DNA of 6,153 nucleotides from Acidobacteriota bacterium (lineage in GTDB: Bacteria > Acidobacteriota > UBA6911): assembly GCA_031254095.1 (NCBI GenBank), contig JAIRVC010000283.1, forward strand, positions 1 through 6,153, read 5' to 3'. The position numbers and the translations under genes were made by a program. Below, piece by piece: positions 5,538-6,153 of the stretch. The notes beneath the pieces were generated by a model. It saw only the letters and a program-made list of their open reading frames with translations, was not told the origin of the DNA and ran no database searches. Numbering within the stretch: position 1 is the stretch's first letter; every line of letters begins with the position of its first letter.

Positions 5538-5661
5538 AAGTTTTTGGTCTCAAACCTGCTGGAGCCCGTTTCTGTCATTCGTAAATATTGATTCTAGTAC
5601 GTGATTTCGCAAACTGGTATTGTTTTTTTATTTAATGTGCGGCAAGCAAGGAGAGTCGTGA
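5538..5661. promoter_or_regulatory. Divergent promoter region between the toxin gene and the synthetase gene
   Basis: The 124 bases are AT-rich (5580-5636) and contain the start regions of both genes. Weak -10-like matches are TTTAAT (5631-5636, rightward) and TAGAAT (5596-5591, leftward); neither has a good -35 box. I see no convincing operator palindrome for the antitoxin. Confidence 0.4.
5648..5653 (+). promoter_or_regulatory. Ribosome binding site that sets the GTG start of the synthetase
   Basis: AAGGAG lies eight bases before the GTG at 5662. An in-frame TGA (5659-5661) directly precedes that GTG, so translation cannot begin further upstream in this frame. The ribosome binding site and the family-like N-terminus agree on this start. 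Confidence 0.8.
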
Positions 5662-6153
5662 GTGAGCGCAAAAATATCTGAACATATACGTCCGGCGTTC
5701 CCGGCGCGGGCGATTGTCACCGCAGGTATGCCTTATGGAAACAAGAGCCTTCATTTTGGCCACATTGGCGGAGTTTTTGTGCCCGCCGACGTATTTGCCC
5801 GCTTCTTGAGGGACAGGATCGGCGAAGAGAACGTGCTGTTTATCAGCGGGACCGATTGCTACGGCTCGCCTATAGATGAAGGATATCGGAAAATCACAAA
5901 GGATGAAGGCTTCAAGGGAACAATTGCCGACTATGTGAAAGGTAACCACGACGCCCAGGTTGCGTCGCTGAAAAACTATCACATATCCCTGGATATCTTC
6001 GAGGGCTCAGGACTTGGAAAATCAAAGGCGGTACACGAAGGTTTTACATCCTTCATCATTCAGAGGCTTTACGATAACGGATACCTCCATAAAGTCGCAA
6101 CCGCCCAGTATTACGATGAAGACGCCGAAAGTTTTATCAACGGCAGACAGGTG
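5662..6153 (+). CDS. MetG-like class I aminoacyl-tRNA synthetase, N-terminal part
   Basis: From GTG 5662 the frame is open for 164 codons to the window edge. The product begins MSAKISEHIRPAFPARAIVT and has AGMPYGNKSLHFGHIGG (21-37), whose H31-F-G-H34 is the HIGH signature that binds ATP in class I synthetases. It continues with PADVFARFLRDRIG and SGTDCYGSPIDEGYRK (62-77), which corresponds to the SGTDEHGTPI region of methionyl-tRNA synthetase but has CY in place of EH. The layout is clearly MetRS-like; the altered motif suggests a divergent paralogue (class I tRNA ligase family protein) rather than the housekeeping enzyme. The KMSKS loop and anticodon-binding domain lie outside the window. 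The start is supported by AAGGAG and an in-frame stop just upstream. It is transcribed away from the toxin-antitoxin genes. Confidence 0.85.
   Translation, partial: MSAKISEHIRPAFPARAIVTAGMPYGNKSLHFGHIGGVFVPADVFARFLRDRIGEENVLFISGTDCYGSPIDEGYRKITKDEGFKGTIADYVKGNHDAQVASLKNYHISLDIFEGSGLGKSKAVHEGFTSFIIQRLYDNGYLHKVATAQYYDEDAESFINGRQV

Noticed and set aside
5632..5982. 116-codon open frame on the minus strand
   Set aside because: It is antisense to the MetG-like gene, which has a good ribosome binding site and family motifs.

Overview
The window looks like chromosomal DNA of a moderately GC-rich bacterium, probably Gram-negative and probably anaerobic. The grounds are a sigma-54 activator paired with a two-membrane-segment sensor kinase, an ElbB protein, a ferredoxin-nitroreductase fusion and a radical SAM gene. 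A delta-proteobacterial, spirochaete-like or Negativicutes/Synergistes-like host would fit, but nothing here fixes the taxon.

Layout, left to right. (1) On the minus strand at the left edge are the first 30 codons of a radical SAM protein with an intact CxxxCxxC motif. (2) Upstream of it on the same strand is a two-component operon: an NtrC-type sigma-54-dependent response regulator (3009 to 1639), overlapping by ATGA a membrane sensor histidine kinase (1642 to 128). (3) A 228-bp divergent promoter region leads to elbB on the plus strand (3238-3906). (4) A 190-bp convergent spacer (3907-4096) is packed with palindromes. (5) On the minus strand are a RelE-like toxin gene, an antitoxin gene with a Phd-like N-terminus and an XRE helix-turn-helix, and a ferredoxin-nitroreductase gene, closely spaced and probably one transcript. 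(6) On the plus strand at the right edge are the first 164 codons of a MetG-like class I aminoacyl-tRNA synthetase that starts with GTG.

The feature that links these genes is a short dispersed palindromic element. It has a 16-bp arm (agccgcctcacggcgg), then tandem 7-bp units TGRTYAG (three in one copy, two in the other), an A-run and an inverted arm. One copy lies between the kinase and radical SAM genes and encodes the last ten residues and stop codon of the kinase. The other starts five bases after elbB, and a matching inverted arm touches the nitroreductase stop codon. The second copy appears to be interrupted by a 93-bp segment bounded by a 7-bp direct repeat.

The two-component pair should phosphorylate and activate sigma-54 promoters elsewhere; no convincing sigma-54 promoter is visible here. 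The toxin-antitoxin pair is probably autoregulated. I see no complete novel system. The best leads are the repeat family that shapes gene ends, the Asp-for-Cys ligand in the nitroreductase ferredoxin domain, and the unusual synthetase-like gene.
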